Part shown: positions 43,999 to 54,234 of the stretch, piece after piece | Layout of the letters: each line of letters starts with the position of its first letter | Position numbering within the stretch: position 1 is the first letter of the stretch | Assembly (NCBI GenBank): GCA_000471925.1 | Contig: CP006667.1 | Coordinates: 4,435,146-4,499,145, forward strand | Direction: 5' to 3' | From: Ralstonia pickettii DTP0602 | Lineage (GTDB): Bacteria; Pseudomonadota; Gammaproteobacteria; Burkholderiales; Burkholderiaceae | Length of the DNA: 64,000 nucleotides | Translations under genes and position numbers: made by a program | Notes under the pieces: model-generated | Told to the model about the DNA's origin: nothing | The model's database searches: none | The model's input: only the letters and a program-made list of their open reading frames with translations

Positions 43999-46900
43999 AT
44001 GGCCAAGTTTTTCATCGACCGGCCGGTGTTCGCGTGGGTGCTCGCGCTGATCATCGTGCTGGGCGGGCTGTTGTCGATCATGCAGTTGCCGATCGCGCAG
44101 TACCCGAATATCGCCCCACCGACGATCTCGGTCACCGCCACCTATCCGGGTGCGTCGGCCAAGACGCTGGAGGATTCCGTCACCTCGGTGATCGAGCAAG
44201 AGCTGAATGGCGCGCCCAACCTGCTCTACTACAACTCGACCAGCGAATCGACCGGCCTGGCGTCGATCACCATCGCCTTTGCGCCGGGCTCGAACGTCGA
44301 CCTGAACTCGGTCGAAGTGCAGAACCGCCTCAAGCGCGTGGAAGCGCGCCTGCCGGCGGAAGTGCGCCAGCAGGGCGTGCGCGTGGACAAGGCCGGGAAC
44401 AACTACATGATGTTCCTGACCGTGTCGTCCAAGTCCGGCACGGCTGACGCGATCCAGCTCGGCAACTATGTCTCGGCGCAGGTGATCGACTCGATCCGCC
44501 GCGTGCCGGGCGTGGGCCAGGCCGACCTGTTCGGCACCGAGTACGCCATGCGGGTCTGGCTGGACCCGGCCAAGCTGACCGGCTACAACCTGACCCCGCT
44601 GGACGTCACCGCCGCGGTGAGCGAGCAGAACATCCAGGTCGCCGTGGGCGAGCTGGGCGGCACGCCCTCGCCCAAGGGCACCGAACTGAACGCCACCGTC
44701 ACCACGCAGAGCCGCCTGTCGACGCCCGAGCAGTTCGCCGACATCCTGCTGCGCACCAACCCTGACGGTTCGTCAGTACGCATCAAGGACGTGGGCCACG
44801 TGGAACTGGGCGGCGCCGACTACTCGACGCTGGCCCGCACCAACGGCAAGCCGTCGGCGGCCATCGCCATCAAGCTGGCCCCGACCGGCAATGCGCTGGC
44901 AACCGCCACCGCGGTGCGCGCCAAGATGGAAGAGCTGTCAAAGAACTTCCCGGCGGACTACCAGTACTCGGTGCCTTACGACACCTCGGCCTTCGTCAAG
45001 ATCTCGATCGAGGAAGTGATCAAGACGCTGCTGGAAGCCGTGGTGCTGGTGTTCCTGGTGATGTACCTGTTCCTGCAGAACTTCCGCGCCACGCTGATCC
45101 CGACGCTGGTGGTGCCGATCGCGCTGCTGGGTACGTTCGGCGCGCTGCTGGCGTTCGGCTTCTCGATCAACGTGCTGACCATGTTCGGCATGGTGCTGGC
45201 GATCGGTATCCTGGTGGACGATGCCATCGTGGTGGTCGAGAACGTCGAGCGGATCATGAGCGAGGAAGGACTCTCGCCACGTGAAGCCACGCGCAAGGCC
45301 ATGGGCCAGATCACCGGCGCCATCGTCGGCATCACGCTGGTGCTGACCGCGGTGTTCATCCCGATGGCATTCTTCTCGGGCTCGGTGGGCAACATCTACC
45401 GCCAGTTCTCGCTGTCGCTGATCGCCTCGATGGCGTTCTCGGCGCTGCTGGCGCTGACGCTGACCCCGGCACTGTGCGCGACGCTGCTCAAGCCCGTCGA
45501 AGCCGGCCATCATCATGAGAAGAAGGGCTTCTTCGGCTGGTTCAACCGCACCTTCGCGCGCGCGTCGACCAGCTATCAGGGCGTGGTGGCGCGCATCCTC
45601 AAGCGCACCGGCCGCTACCTGATCATCTACGCGCTGATCATCCTCGGCGTGGTGGTGCTGTTCAAGCGCCTGCCGTCGTCGTTCCTGCCCGATGAAGACC
45701 AGGGCTACATGATCACCGTGGTGCAGCTGCCCAACGGCGCGACCCAGGACCGTACCATCGGCGTGCTCAAGCAGATCGAGGACTACTACCTGCAGAAGGA
45801 AAGCAAGGTGGTGGACCAGATGATCACGGTGGCGGGCTTCTCCTTCTTCGGCCGCGGCCAGAACGGCGGTATCGCGTTCGTGCGCCTGAAGGACTGGAAG
45901 GAACGCACCGGCGAGGGCGAGAACGCGCAGGCGCTGGTCGGCCGTGCCTTCGGCGCGCTGTCGTTCATCAAGGACGCGATCATCTTCCCGCTTAACCCGC
46001 CGGCGATTTCCGAGCTGGGCAACTCCTCGGGCTTTGACTTCCGCCTGCAGGACCGCACCGGTCAGGGTCACGCCAAGCTGATGGAAGCGCGCAACATGAT
46101 GCTCGGCATGGCCGCGCAGAGCCCGGTGCTGATGGGCGTGCGCCCGGAAGGCCAGGAAGACGCACCGCAGCTGCAGATCGACATCGACCGCGAAAAGGCG
46201 CGCGCGCTTGGCGTCTCGGTGGCGGAGATCAACTCGACGCTGTCGATCGCGTTCGGCTCGAGCTACGTCAACGACTTCATCTATGAAGGCCGCGTGCGCA
46301 AGGTGATCGTGCAGGCCGACGGCAGCGACCGCCGCCTGCCCGACGACCTGACCAAGCTGCGCGTGCGCAACGCCAACGGCGACATGGTGGCGTTTGCCGC
46401 GTTCGCGACGTCCAAGTGGATCATGGGCTCGCCGCGCCTGGAGCGCTACAACGGCATGCCGGCGGTGAAGCTCGCGGGCCAGGCCGCGCCCGGACGCAGT
46501 ACCGGCGAAGCCATGCGCGTGATGGAAGAGAACTTCGCCAAGCTGCCGCCGGGCTTCGGCTTCGAGTGGTCGGGCCAGTCGTACGAAGAACGCCTGGCAG
46601 GCGCGCAGGAACCGATCCTGTACACGCTGTCGCTGATCATCGTGTTCCTGTGCCTGGCCGCGCTGTATGAAAGCTGGTCGATCCCGTTCTCGGTGCTGCT
46701 GGTGGTGCCGCTGGGCGTGCTCGGCGCGCTGCTCGGCGTGACGCTGCGCGGCATGCCCAACGATGTGTACTTCAAGGTGGGCCTGATCGCGACGATCGGC
46801 TTGTCGGCGAAGAACGCCATCCTGATCGTGGAATTCGCCAAGGACCTGCAGGCGCAAGGCAAGGGCCTGGTCGAAGCCACGCTCGAGGCGGTGCACCTGC

Positions 46901-47151
46901 GTTTCCGCCCGATCCTGATGACGTCGATGGCGTTCATCCTGGGCGTGCTGCCGCTGGCGATCGCCACTGGCGCGGGTTCGGGCAGCCAGCGCGCCATCGG
47001 TACCGGCGTGATGGGCGGGATGATCACGGCCACGGTGCTGGCGATCTTTCTGGTGCCGGTCTTCTTCGTCGTGGTGCGCAAGCGCTTCAAGGGCAGCGAG
47101 CGCCAGCGCATGCTGGACAAGAAGTGGCATGAGCCGCAAGAGGAAATCTGA
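43999..47151 (+). CDS. RND multidrug pump, AcrB/MexB-like
   Basis: 1050 aa, standard AcrB length. N-terminus [20 protein letters not shown] is the classic HAE1 start. The proton-relay aspartates are in [16 protein letters not shown] (TM4). Inner-membrane trimer that exports drugs with the adaptor upstream and the channel downstream, all on one operon (gap of 2 bp to the channel gene). Confidence 0.96.
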   Translation: MAKFFIDRPVFAWVLALIIVLGGLLSIMQLPIAQYPNIAPPTISVTATYPGASAKTLEDSVTSVIEQELNGAPNLLYYNSTSESTGLASITIAFAPGSNVDLNSVEVQNRLKRVEARLPAEVRQQGVRVDKAGNNYMMFLTVSSKSGTADAIQLGNYVSAQVIDSIRRVPGVGQADLFGTEYAMRVWLDPAKLTGYNLTPLDVTAAVSEQNIQVAVGELGGTPSPKGTELNATVTTQSRLSTPEQFADILLRTNPDGSSVRIKDVGHVELGGADYSTLARTNGKPSAAIAIKLAPTGNALATATAVRAKMEELSKNFPADYQYSVPYDTSAFVKISIEEVIKTLLEAVVLVFLVMYLFLQNFRATLIPTLVVPIALLGTFGALLAFGFSINVLTMFGMVLAIGILVDDAIVVVENVERIMSEEGLSPREATRKAMGQITGAIVGITLVLTAVFIPMAFFSGSVGNIYRQFSLSLIASMAFSALLALTLTPALCATLLKPVEAGHHHEKKGFFGWFNRTFARASTSYQGVVARILKRTGRYLIIYALIILGVVVLFKRLPSSFLPDEDQGYMITVVQLPNGATQDRTIGVLKQIEDYYLQKESKVVDQMITVAGFSFFGRGQNGGIAFVRLKDWKERTGEGENAQALVGRAFGALSFIKDAIIFPLNPPAISELGNSSGFDFRLQDRTGQGHAKLMEARNMMLGMAAQSPVLMGVRPEGQEDAPQLQIDIDREKARALGVSVAEINSTLSIAFGSSYVNDFIYEGRVRKVIVQADGSDRRLPDDLTKLRVRNANGDMVAFAAFATSKWIMGSPRLERYNGMPAVKLAGQAAPGRSTGEAMRVMEENFAKLPPGFGFEWSGQSYEERLAGAQEPILYTLSLIIVFLCLAALYESWSIPFSVLLVVPLGVLGALLGVTLRGMPNDVYFKVGLIATIGLSAKNAILIVEFAKDLQAQGKGLVEATLEAVHLRFRPILMTSMAFILGVLPLAIATGAGSGSQRAIGTGVMGGMITATVLAIFLVPVFFVVVRKRFKGSERQRMLDKKWHEPQEEI

Positions 47152-47153
47152 CA

Positions 47154-48641
47154 ATGACCAAGACTCTGACCACGCTGCTGCTGGTGGCCGGCGTTCTGAC
47201 CGGCTGCACGCTGGCGCCCCACTATGACCGCCCCGCCCCGCCGGTGGCGGGCAGCTACCCGGTGGCGCCCGAGGGCTACGCGACCGCCGAGGTGAAGAGT
47301 GGCGAAACCCGCCGCGCCGTCGATATCGGCTGGCGCGAGTTCTTTCGCGACCCGCGCCTGCAGGTGCTGATCGCCAACTCGCTGGAAAACAACCGCGACC
47401 TGCGCACCGCCGCGCTGCGCATCGAAGAGGCGCGCGCGCTGTACCAGGTGCAGCGCGCCGACCTGCTGCCCACGGTGGACGTCAACGCCGGCTACACCCG
47501 GGCCCGTACCACCGCCGCCCAGGCGGCAACGGTGCTCGGCCAGGCCGGGGTGACCGAGGTCTATCAGGTCGGCCTGGGCATCGCGTCCTACGAGCTCGAT
47601 TTCTTCGGGCGCGTGCGCAGCCTGTCCAATGCCGCGCTGGCGCAGTACTTCGCCACCGAGGAAGCGCATCGCTCGGCGTATATCTCGCTGGTGTCGGAAG
47701 TCGCCAAGGCCTACCTGGCCGAGCGCTCCTTTGCCGAGCAGTACGACCTGGCACGCGACACGCTGAAGGCGCGCGAAAGCACCTATGGCCTGGCCAAGCA
47801 GCGTTTCGAGGCGGGCGCCACCTCGGCGCTGGACCTGCGCGACAACGAATCGCTGGTGGCGCAGGCCCGCGTCGCGGCGGCCCAGCTCGCACGCCAGCGC
47901 GCGCAGGCGCAGAACGCGCTCGAAGTGCTGGTGGGCAAGCCCATCGGCACCATCGAGAACCTGCCCGAGCCGGTGCGCCTGTCGGATGAGCGCATCATCA
48001 GCGATATCCCGGAGGGGCTGCCGTCCGACCTGCTCGAGCAGCGTCCCGATATCCGCCAGGCCGAGCAGCTGCTGCTGTCATCCAATGCCAATATCGGCGC
48101 GGCGCGCGCGGCGTTCTTCCCGCGCATCACGCTGACCGCCAGCGCGGGCACCATCAGCCCGACGTTCTCGGGGCTGTTCGATGCCGGCACGCGCGCATGG
48201 TCGTTCGCGCCGCAACTGGTGCTGCCCATCTTCGACTATGGCCGCAACCTGTCTAACCTCGACCTGGCCAACGCGCGCAAGAACATCCAGGTCGCCAACT
48301 ACGAGAAGACCATCCAGACGGCCTTTGCGGAAGTGGCGGATGCGCTGGTGGCGCGTGGCACGCTGGAAGACCAGGTCACCGGCCAGGAAGAAGTGCGCAA
48401 TGCGGAAGCGGCGCGCTATGAGCTGGCGCGTCTGCGCTTCCGCAGCGGCATCGCCAGCTACCTGGACGAGCTCGATGCGCAGCGCCAGTTGTTCACCGCG
48501 GAGCAGGCGCTGATCCAGGCGCGGCAGCTGCGGCTGAACAATTCGATCGACCTGTATCGCGCGCTGGGTGGCGGGTTGCAGGAAACCAGTCCGGTGGCGC
48601 GGCAAGGTACGCCTGCGCAACAGGGGACGGTGACGCAGTAA
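47154..48641 (+). CDS. Outer-membrane efflux channel (OprM/NodT family)
   Basis: 495 aa. Lipobox LTGC gives Cys18. Two OEP repeats contain the long coiled helices (NSLENNRDLRTAALRIEEAR; AQARVAAAQLARQRAQAQNA; ARYELARLRFRSGIASYLDE). Completes the tripartite AcrAB-OprM-type pump. Followed by a large hairpin that also is a repeat. Confidence 0.95.
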   Translation: MTKTLTTLLLVAGVLTGCTLAPHYDRPAPPVAGSYPVAPEGYATAEVKSGETRRAVDIGWREFFRDPRLQVLIANSLENNRDLRTAALRIEEARALYQVQRADLLPTVDVNAGYTRARTTAAQAATVLGQAGVTEVYQVGLGIASYELDFFGRVRSLSNAALAQYFATEEAHRSAYISLVSEVAKAYLAERSFAEQYDLARDTLKARESTYGLAKQRFEAGATSALDLRDNESLVAQARVAAAQLARQRAQAQNALEVLVGKPIGTIENLPEPVRLSDERIISDIPEGLPSDLLEQRPDIRQAEQLLLSSNANIGAARAAFFPRITLTASAGTISPTFSGLFDAGTRAWSFAPQLVLPIFDYGRNLSNLDLANARKNIQVANYEKTIQTAFAEVADALVARGTLEDQVTGQEEVRNAEAARYELARLRFRSGIASYLDELDAQRQLFTAEQALIQARQLRLNNSIDLYRALGGGLQETSPVARQGTPAQQGTVTQ

Positions 48642-48671
48642 GGGTGTGCTGACGACGTCAGCATGCTTGCG

Positions 48672-48709
48672 GTTTGCTCCCTCTCCCGCTTGCGGGTGAG
48701 GGAGCAAAC
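48672..48709. repeat. REP-like hairpin, copy 2 (also terminator of the pump operon)
   Basis: GTTTGCTCCCTCTCCCGC and GCGGGTGAGGGAGCAAAC pair over 18 bp with one mismatch around TT. The core is the same as the element at 24457-24482. Confidence 0.75.
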
Positions 48710-48846
48710 AGTCGGTCGATCAGGACGCCAGCGGTACTGCCGCTGGCTTTTTTCTTCCCGCCTCAGAACTTGTAGGAAGCCGGCAGAAAGAACACCAGCG
48801 GATTCGGCTCCAGCTTCGTCTTCGACGTCGACCCGCGGCGCGAGCG

Positions 48847-49785
48847 CTAGGACCGGGCGCGCATTCGCATCCAGTCATCCAGCGGGTTGCTGGGGAAGCT
48901 CACGCCATGTTCGCGCGCGCGGACCGCAACGCTGGCCACGGCGGTGCGACTGGTGCCCTCATTGCGCACGGGGCGTGCGCTCATGCGGGTCTTGCCGATG
49001 GTGGCCGCGGTGACGGCGGCCGTATGGCCGGCCTGTTCCTGCACCGTTGCCTCCAGCGCGCTGGCGCGCTGCCCGGCCTGCTGCTGCTCGCCCAGCTCGA
49101 ACACCGACTGCAGCGCCGACAGCTCGTCCGCGCCCGGCTGCGCCACCGTCATGGCCGCCTCGACCATGGCGGTGAGCTGCGCCAGCACATGCGCATCGCT
49201 CATCTGCTTGCCCTGCGTGAAGGCCGGCAGCAGGTTGGCGAGTTCGTCGCCGGCCAGCACGCCCGCCAGCGCCTTCAGCGCGAACTGCAGGCGCCAGCCG
49301 AGCTCGCGCCGCGGCAGGGCCGGGATGGCGCGCGCGAAGGCGTCGAAGAAGCGGTCGTACACCGGTGCGTAGTGCTCCAGCAGGTAGTGCTGGATAAACG
49401 GCGAGGTATCCGAATACACGCGCCCGAGCAGCCGCAGGAACGACGGCCCACCGACTGCGGGTTCGCGCGCCATTTGCAGCGCGGGCACGAACAGTGCGCC
49501 CAGCACGTGCTCGCAGCGGATGCTGCTGCCGGGCCAGCGGGCTTCGCACGCATCGAGCAGCGCCAGGCGGCGCGCGTTGAGCGGATCCAGCCGCCGGCTC
49601 AGCACGGCGTGCATCATGATGTCTTTGCTGCGAAAGTGATAGTTCACGGCCGCCAGGTTGACGATGGCGCGCGAAGTTACCTGCCGAAGCGAGGTGGCCT
49701 CGTAGCCGACCTCGATCAACAATTTTTCCGTGGCGTCGAGAATCCGGGCCTTGGTGTCTCCTGCCGTGCTTTTGCCGGTCTTCAT
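48847..49785 (-). CDS. TetR-family transcriptional regulator with long C-terminal tail
   Basis: 312 aa. HTH at about residues 11-57 (ARILDATEKLLIEVGYEATS; IVNLAAVNYHFRSKDIMMHA). The middle is a TetR ligand domain of the AcrR/PsrA-like group. The last 80 residues are polar and unusual in length for the family (about 200-230 aa is normal). Divergent from the LysR gene across a 402-bp region with inverted repeats. Targets unknown. Confidence 0.88.
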   Translation of the reverse strand: MKTGKSTAGDTKARILDATEKLLIEVGYEATSLRQVTSRAIVNLAAVNYHFRSKDIMMHAVLSRRLDPLNARRLALLDACEARWPGSSIRCEHVLGALFVPALQMAREPAVGGPSFLRLLGRVYSDTSPFIQHYLLEHYAPVYDRFFDAFARAIPALPRRELGWRLQFALKALAGVLAGDELANLLPAFTQGKQMSDAHVLAQLTAMVEAAMTVAQPGADELSALQSVFELGEQQQAGQRASALEATVQEQAGHTAAVTAATIGKTRMSARPVRNEGTSRTAVASVAVRAREHGVSFPSNPLDDWMRMRARS

Positions 49786-50187
49786 GGGGGCGTCTCTCTT
49801 CTTTGCTGCAGTGAACCCCTTTGCAATTCGCTGCGCTGCGTCGCTCCCGGCTCTGACGGCATACGGATGCTTGAAACAGCTGTACGAAGCCTATCCACTG
49901 CTTCGAGCGTTTCACAAGCGTTGAATTGGACTGGCAGCTCTAATCCCGGGCCTGATGTTTGCAATCGCACCACAATGACCGCGGCGCGATGTCTTCCACT
50001 GGAAGTGGTCGGAGGCGATGGATTGTGGTGCACCATAACAGGGATCAATGTGATCCGGAATTTTCGCGATGATGATATTCATCGAATGGATAAATGTGCG
50101 GACGCCCAGCCGTCCATGCGGGTCCGGCACGCGCGAGCGCAGCCGATAATGAGGGCATCGCTGCTTGACCCTAACCTGTCCGCTTCC
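49786..50187. other. Divergent control region between TetR and LysR genes
   Basis: 402 bp. GCACCACAAT (49967-49976) and ATTGTGGTGC (50022-50031) are exact inverted copies; the second is part of the palindrome TGGTGCACCA. CGATGA-TGATAT-TCATCG (50067-50084) is another inverted repeat about 104 bp before the LysR start. These look like operators of the two flanking regulators. Confidence 0.6.
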
Positions 50188-51135
50188 ATGCACATCCGCT
50201 GGCTCGAAGACTTCGTCTGCCTGGCCCAGGCCGGCAGCCTCGCGCGCGCCGCCGAACTGCGCAACGTGACCCCGCCCGCGTTCGGCCGGCGCATGCAGGC
50301 GCTGGAGGTCTGGGCGGGCGCACCGCTGATCGACCGCAGCGCGTTCCCGGTGCGGCTGACAGCAGAAGGTCGCCAGTTCCTGGAAGCGGCGCAAAGCGCC
50401 TTGCGCACGCTGGATGAAACGCGCCTGGCGCTGCGCGCCGCGCACCGGGCCGATGCCAGCACCCTGACCATCGCCACCGGCAAGACGCTGGCGCGCTCGA
50501 TGGTACCGGCCTGGCTGGCGGGCCTGCGCGAGGCGCTGCGGCATGACCCCGATGCGGCCGGCTTCCGCACGCGGCTATCCGCCTTCCCCATGCATGACGC
50601 GCTGGCGATGTTCGCCGAGGGCGATGCCGACTTCCTGCTGTGCTATAGCCCGCCGGACCTGCCGGTGATGCTGGACGATGCCCGCTACCAGTTCCACCTG
50701 GCCGGCGTGGAGCGGCTGGTGTGCGTCAGTGCCACCGACGCGCGCGGCGCGCCGCTGCACCGGCTGGGCACCGGCAAGTCCGCGGGAAAGGCCGCCGCAA
50801 AGCCGGTGCCGATGATCGCCTACGCCGAGACCCTGACGCTCGGCCGCATGGTCAACCAGGAGATCGCGCGCCGCAGGCTGGCGCCCCGGCTCGACGTGAT
50901 CGCGGTCAGCGACTTTGCCGAGTCGGTGCACGAGATGGTGCGCCAGCGCATGGGGCTGGCCTGGCTGCCGGCGCGGCTGATCGCCGACGACCTGCACGCC
51001 GGGCGGCTGGTGCGCGCCATCGCCGGCGCCGAGGGTGACGACCTGGCGCTCGATATCCGCCTGTACCGCCCGCGCGCGCCGATGCGCCCGCTGGCCGAGG
51101 CGTTCTGGCGCACCGCGGTGCAGGCACCGCGCTGA
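50188..51135 (+). CDS. LysR-family transcriptional regulator
   Basis: 315 aa. HTH at the N-terminus (MHIRWLEDFVCLAQAGSLAR; LTAEGRQFLEAAQSALRTL), then the substrate-binding domain. Start at ATG 50188; an ATG 36 bp earlier is possible. It precedes a TctC-type binding protein and an AstE-like hydrolase on the same strand; such LysR-Bug-hydrolase sets usually concern uptake and use of one carboxylate. Confidence 0.9.
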   Translation: MHIRWLEDFVCLAQAGSLARAAELRNVTPPAFGRRMQALEVWAGAPLIDRSAFPVRLTAEGRQFLEAAQSALRTLDETRLALRAAHRADASTLTIATGKTLARSMVPAWLAGLREALRHDPDAAGFRTRLSAFPMHDALAMFAEGDADFLLCYSPPDLPVMLDDARYQFHLAGVERLVCVSATDARGAPLHRLGTGKSAGKAAAKPVPMIAYAETLTLGRMVNQEIARRRLAPRLDVIAVSDFAESVHEMVRQRMGLAWLPARLIADDLHAGRLVRAIAGAEGDDLALDIRLYRPRAPMRPLAEAFWRTAVQAPR

Positions 51136-51249
51136 GCCGCACCATTGCCGAAACGGCAATCCCCCTTGCCAAAGCCGCACGCAGGTCCGGTCTCGCGCTC
51201 TCTAACATCAGGCCACACCATCCAAACCTGGATCCCCCAAGCCAAGACC

Positions 51250-52221
51250 ATGAAGACCATCCTGCGCGCGGCCGCTGCCGCACTCTGCGTCGCCACCTTC
51301 ACCGGCGGCGCCGTTGCCGCCACCTGGCCCGCCAAGCCGATCACGCTGGTGGTCGGCTACACCGCCGGCGGCAGCGTCGATCTCGTCGCCCGCACCATCG
51401 CGCCGGAGCTGGGCAAGCGCCTCGGCCAGAGCGTGGTGATCGAAAACCTGGGCGGCGCCGGCGGCACCATCGGCGCGTCCAAGGTGGTCAAGGCCGAGGC
51501 CGACGGCTACACCCTGCTGATGGGTTCCGGCAGTGAGGTCTCGATCGCGCGCCTGACCAACCCGGCCGTGCGCTACGACGGCGAGAAGGACCTGGCGCCG
51601 GTGACCTTCGTCGGCACCCAGCCGATGGTGCTGGTCGGCAAGCCTGGCCTGCCGGCGAAGAATGCGGCCGAGCTGATCGCGCTGGCCAAGGCGCAGCCGG
51701 GCAAGCTCTCGTATGCGTCGTCGGGCGTGGGCACGCCGCTGAACCTGGCCGGCGAGCTGATCAAGCAGCAGGGCAAGGTCAATATCACGCACGTGCCATA
51801 CAAAGGGGCGTCGGCCATGGCCACGGACCTGCTCGGTGGCCAGATCGACCTGGCGGTGATGGTGCTGTCGTCGGCGCTGCCGCATATCCAGGCCGGCCGC
51901 GTGCAGGCCTACGGCGTGACCGCTGCCAAGCGCTCCGCGGTGGCGCCGAACGTGCCGGCACTGGCCGAGACGCCGGCGCTGAAGGGCGTGGACATGGGCG
52001 TGTGGTTCGGGCTGATGGGGCCGGCCAACCTGCCCAAGCCGGTGGTGGATCGCCTGAACACGGAGATGCAGGCCGTGCTGGCGCTGCCGGATGTGAAGAA
52101 GAAGCTGGCTGAGGCTGGCGTGGAAGTGACGCCGGCAAATCCGGCGCAGTTTGGCAGCTTTATCAAGCGCGAGACGGGGCGTTATCGCACGATTGTGCAG
52201 ACTGCTGGCATTCACGAGTAA
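51250..52221 (+). CDS. Bug-family (TctC-like) substrate-binding protein
   Basis: 323 aa. Signal peptide (AAAAALCVATFTGGAVAA). Family segments: VVGYTAGGSVDLVARTIAPE, ENLGGAGGTIGASKVVKAEA and ITHVPYKGASAMATDLLGGQ. An orphan binding protein without TctA/TctB beside it, which is common in Cupriavidus and Bordetella. Substrate probably an N-acyl amino acid or other carboxylate, given the hydrolase downstream (inference). Confidence 0.93.
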   Translation: MKTILRAAAAALCVATFTGGAVAATWPAKPITLVVGYTAGGSVDLVARTIAPELGKRLGQSVVIENLGGAGGTIGASKVVKAEADGYTLLMGSGSEVSIARLTNPAVRYDGEKDLAPVTFVGTQPMVLVGKPGLPAKNAAELIALAKAQPGKLSYASSGVGTPLNLAGELIKQQGKVNITHVPYKGASAMATDLLGGQIDLAVMVLSSALPHIQAGRVQAYGVTAAKRSAVAPNVPALAETPALKGVDMGVWFGLMGPANLPKPVVDRLNTEMQAVLALPDVKKKLAEAGVEVTPANPAQFGSFIKRETGRYRTIVQTAGIHE

Positions 52222-52334
52222 GTGAGGTAGTGGGCAGGCGCTGGAAGCATCCATAAGCCTTCACCAAAGCTGATCGACACAAATACGACCCGTCGGGCAC
52301 CGACCCGCCAGGCACCCTGAGAGCACCGATCCCC

Positions 52335-53309
52335 ATGACGCAGCAACCCGCCCCACTCGACGCCTACCCCGTCGACGTCGAATTCCCCGACATCCGCCCC
52401 TACGCCGCCGGCAACACCGGCGTGCCCTACCTCTACACCTTCGACAGCGGCCAGCCCGGCCCGCACGTGATGGTCAACGCCCTGACCCACGGCAACGAGG
52501 TCTGCGGCGCCATCGCCGTCACGGCGCTGCTCGACCACGGCCTGCGCCCGCGCCGCGGCCGGCTGACGCTGGCCTTTGCCAACGTCGACGCATACCACCG
52601 CTTCGATCCCACAAAGCCTGACGCCTCGCGCTTCGTCGACCAGGACTTCAACCGCGTGTGGACGGCCGCGACGCTGGACGACACCAGCCGCGATTCGTCC
52701 GAGCTGCGCCGCGCGCGCGCCATGCGCCCGGTGATCGACACCGTGGACCTGCTGCTCGACCTGCATTCGATGCATGAGAAAAGCCGGGCGCTGATCGTCT
52801 CCGGCCCGCTCGACAAGGGCATAGCCCTGTCCCGCGCACTTGGCGCGCCTGCGGACGTGATCGTCGACGAAGGCCACCCCGAAGGCCGCCGCATGCGCGA
52901 CTACGACGGCTTCGGCGACCCCGCCAGCCTGCGCAATGCGCTGCTGATCGAATGCGGCCAGCATTGGGAGCCGGCGGCGGTGTCGGTGGCGCAGGACAGC
53001 ACCGCGCGTTTCCTGCTGCATGCCGGCGTGGTGGACGCAAGCGATTTGCCCGCCGGCTGGCTGCACCCGCTGCCCGCTACGCAGCGGGTGGTACGCGTGA
53101 CCGAGCCGGTGGTGGCCACCAGCATGGATTTCCGCTTTGCCGGCCCTTTTACCGGCCTGGAAACCTTTGCCGAGGCCGGCACCGTGATCGCCTGGCGCGA
53201 TGGCGAGCCGGTGGTGACGCCCTATCCCGATTGCGTGCTGGTAATGCCGTCGCTGCGGCAGTTGCGGCCCGGCGTTACCGTGGTGCGCCTCGGCCGGCTG
53301 GAGCGCTGA
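52335..53309 (+). CDS. Succinylglutamate desuccinylase/aspartoacylase-family zinc hydrolase
   Basis: 324 aa M14-type metallopeptidase fold. Zinc ligands are His52 and Glu55 (LTHGNEVCGA) and His144 (LDLHSMHEK); the catalytic Glu is likely in LLIECGQHWE. Cleaves an amide bond of an N-acyl amino acid or similar. Located 113 bp after the Bug protein gene, with which it probably forms an operon. Confidence 0.88.
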   Translation: MTQQPAPLDAYPVDVEFPDIRPYAAGNTGVPYLYTFDSGQPGPHVMVNALTHGNEVCGAIAVTALLDHGLRPRRGRLTLAFANVDAYHRFDPTKPDASRFVDQDFNRVWTAATLDDTSRDSSELRRARAMRPVIDTVDLLLDLHSMHEKSRALIVSGPLDKGIALSRALGAPADVIVDEGHPEGRRMRDYDGFGDPASLRNALLIECGQHWEPAAVSVAQDSTARFLLHAGVVDASDLPAGWLHPLPATQRVVRVTEPVVATSMDFRFAGPFTGLETFAEAGTVIAWRDGEPVVTPYPDCVLVMPSLRQLRPGVTVVRLGRLER

Positions 53310-53327
53310 TCGGGCCGTGCTGCCCGC

Positions 53328-53870
53328 TCAGCTGTTCGGCCCCGCATACGTCACGGCTGGCGCCGAAGGCGGCAGCAGCATGCCCGGGAACAGCTGCTCG
53401 ACCAGCTCCTCCAGCTTGGACGCCGGCCGCACCAGGTTGCTCAGGTTCAGTCCGCCCGCGCTGCGGTTGGCGTTGTAGATCGCCTTGCCGACGCGCTCGC
53501 CATTGTGGAACACGGTGATGTCCACGCTGCTCAGGAACGAGGCCCAGTACCAGGCGCTGCGCGCGCTGTACAGCGCCACCATCGGGCACGCGGCCACGGA
53601 CGCATCCGGCCGCACCAGCTTCACCTCGAAATTGCGCTGCTCCAGCGAGGCACGGAACGCCTCCACATAGTCGTTGCCGGTGACCGGGTTCACCACCACG
53701 CATAGCAGCGTGCCATTGGCGCCATAGTTGCCGCGCGGACCGCCTCCAGCCGGCTGGAACGCGGCGGAGGCGTCGGGGAGGTCAGGACGGTCGACCGGGG
53801 TCACTGCCTGGTAGGTCGAGCAGCCGGTGAGCAGCAGGCCGAGGCTGGCGGCCAGCAGAGCTTTGTTCAT
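53328..53870 (-). CDS. Small lipoprotein of unknown function
   Basis: 180 aa. Signal peptide with lipobox LTGC (Cys17). The mature part has CVVVNPVTGNDYVEAFRASL and SAWYWASFLSSVDITVFHNG. It resembles the Sbal_3080-type lipoproteins, an uncharacterised group (low certainty). Convergent with the hydrolase gene, stops 18 bp apart. Confidence 0.75.
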   Translation of the reverse strand: MNKALLAASLGLLLTGCSTYQAVTPVDRPDLPDASAAFQPAGGGPRGNYGANGTLLCVVVNPVTGNDYVEAFRASLEQRNFEVKLVRPDASVAACPMVALYSARSAWYWASFLSSVDITVFHNGERVGKAIYNANRSAGGLNLSNLVRPASKLEELVEQLFPGMLLPPSAPAVTYAGPNS

Positions 53871-54003
53871 GGGTTTCCTGGATGGCATGGGGCGGCGCGG
53901 CGCGCAATGCGGGCAGCCCGCCTTCACACTGTAGGCGCCGGCGCGCCCATCCGATCGGCCGAACAGAACAGCAAAACCCGTGCTTTCGGCCCGGCGGGGC
54001 GCC

Positions 54004-54204
54004 TTAGCCGCCCGCCCCGCCCTGCGCCAGCCGGCCCACCAGGATCAGGCAGAGCCCGGCCAGGCAGATGCCTATGATCGCCACCTGCAGCCGGGTGACG
54101 GGTTTGCCGCCAAGCAGCGTCTGGCTGAGCCAGGCGGGCGACACCACGCCCACGATGGTGGCAACCGCGATCAAAATGGCGAGGACGGACAGCACGGATT
54201 GCAT
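54004..54204 (-). CDS. Small membrane protein, two predicted segments
   Basis: 66 aa. Two hydrophobic stretches (VLSVLAILIAVATIVGVVSP and VAIIGICLAGLCLILVGRLA) joined by a short polar loop. No family recognised. It follows the tRNA_anti-like gene by 30 bp on the same strand. Confidence 0.65.
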   Translation of the reverse strand: MQSVLSVLAILIAVATIVGVVSPAWLSQTLLGGKPVTRLQVAIIGICLAGLCLILVGRLAQGGAGG

Positions 54205-54234
54205 GGCGAAGCTCCGGAGTGGTCGATGCAGCGA

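Noticed and set aside
48907..50187. Open frame in phase with and upstream of the LysR gene, which would give a 742-aa protein
   Set aside because: The first 427 residues lie opposite the TetR gene and have shadow composition; LysR proteins begin at the HTH, here at 50188.
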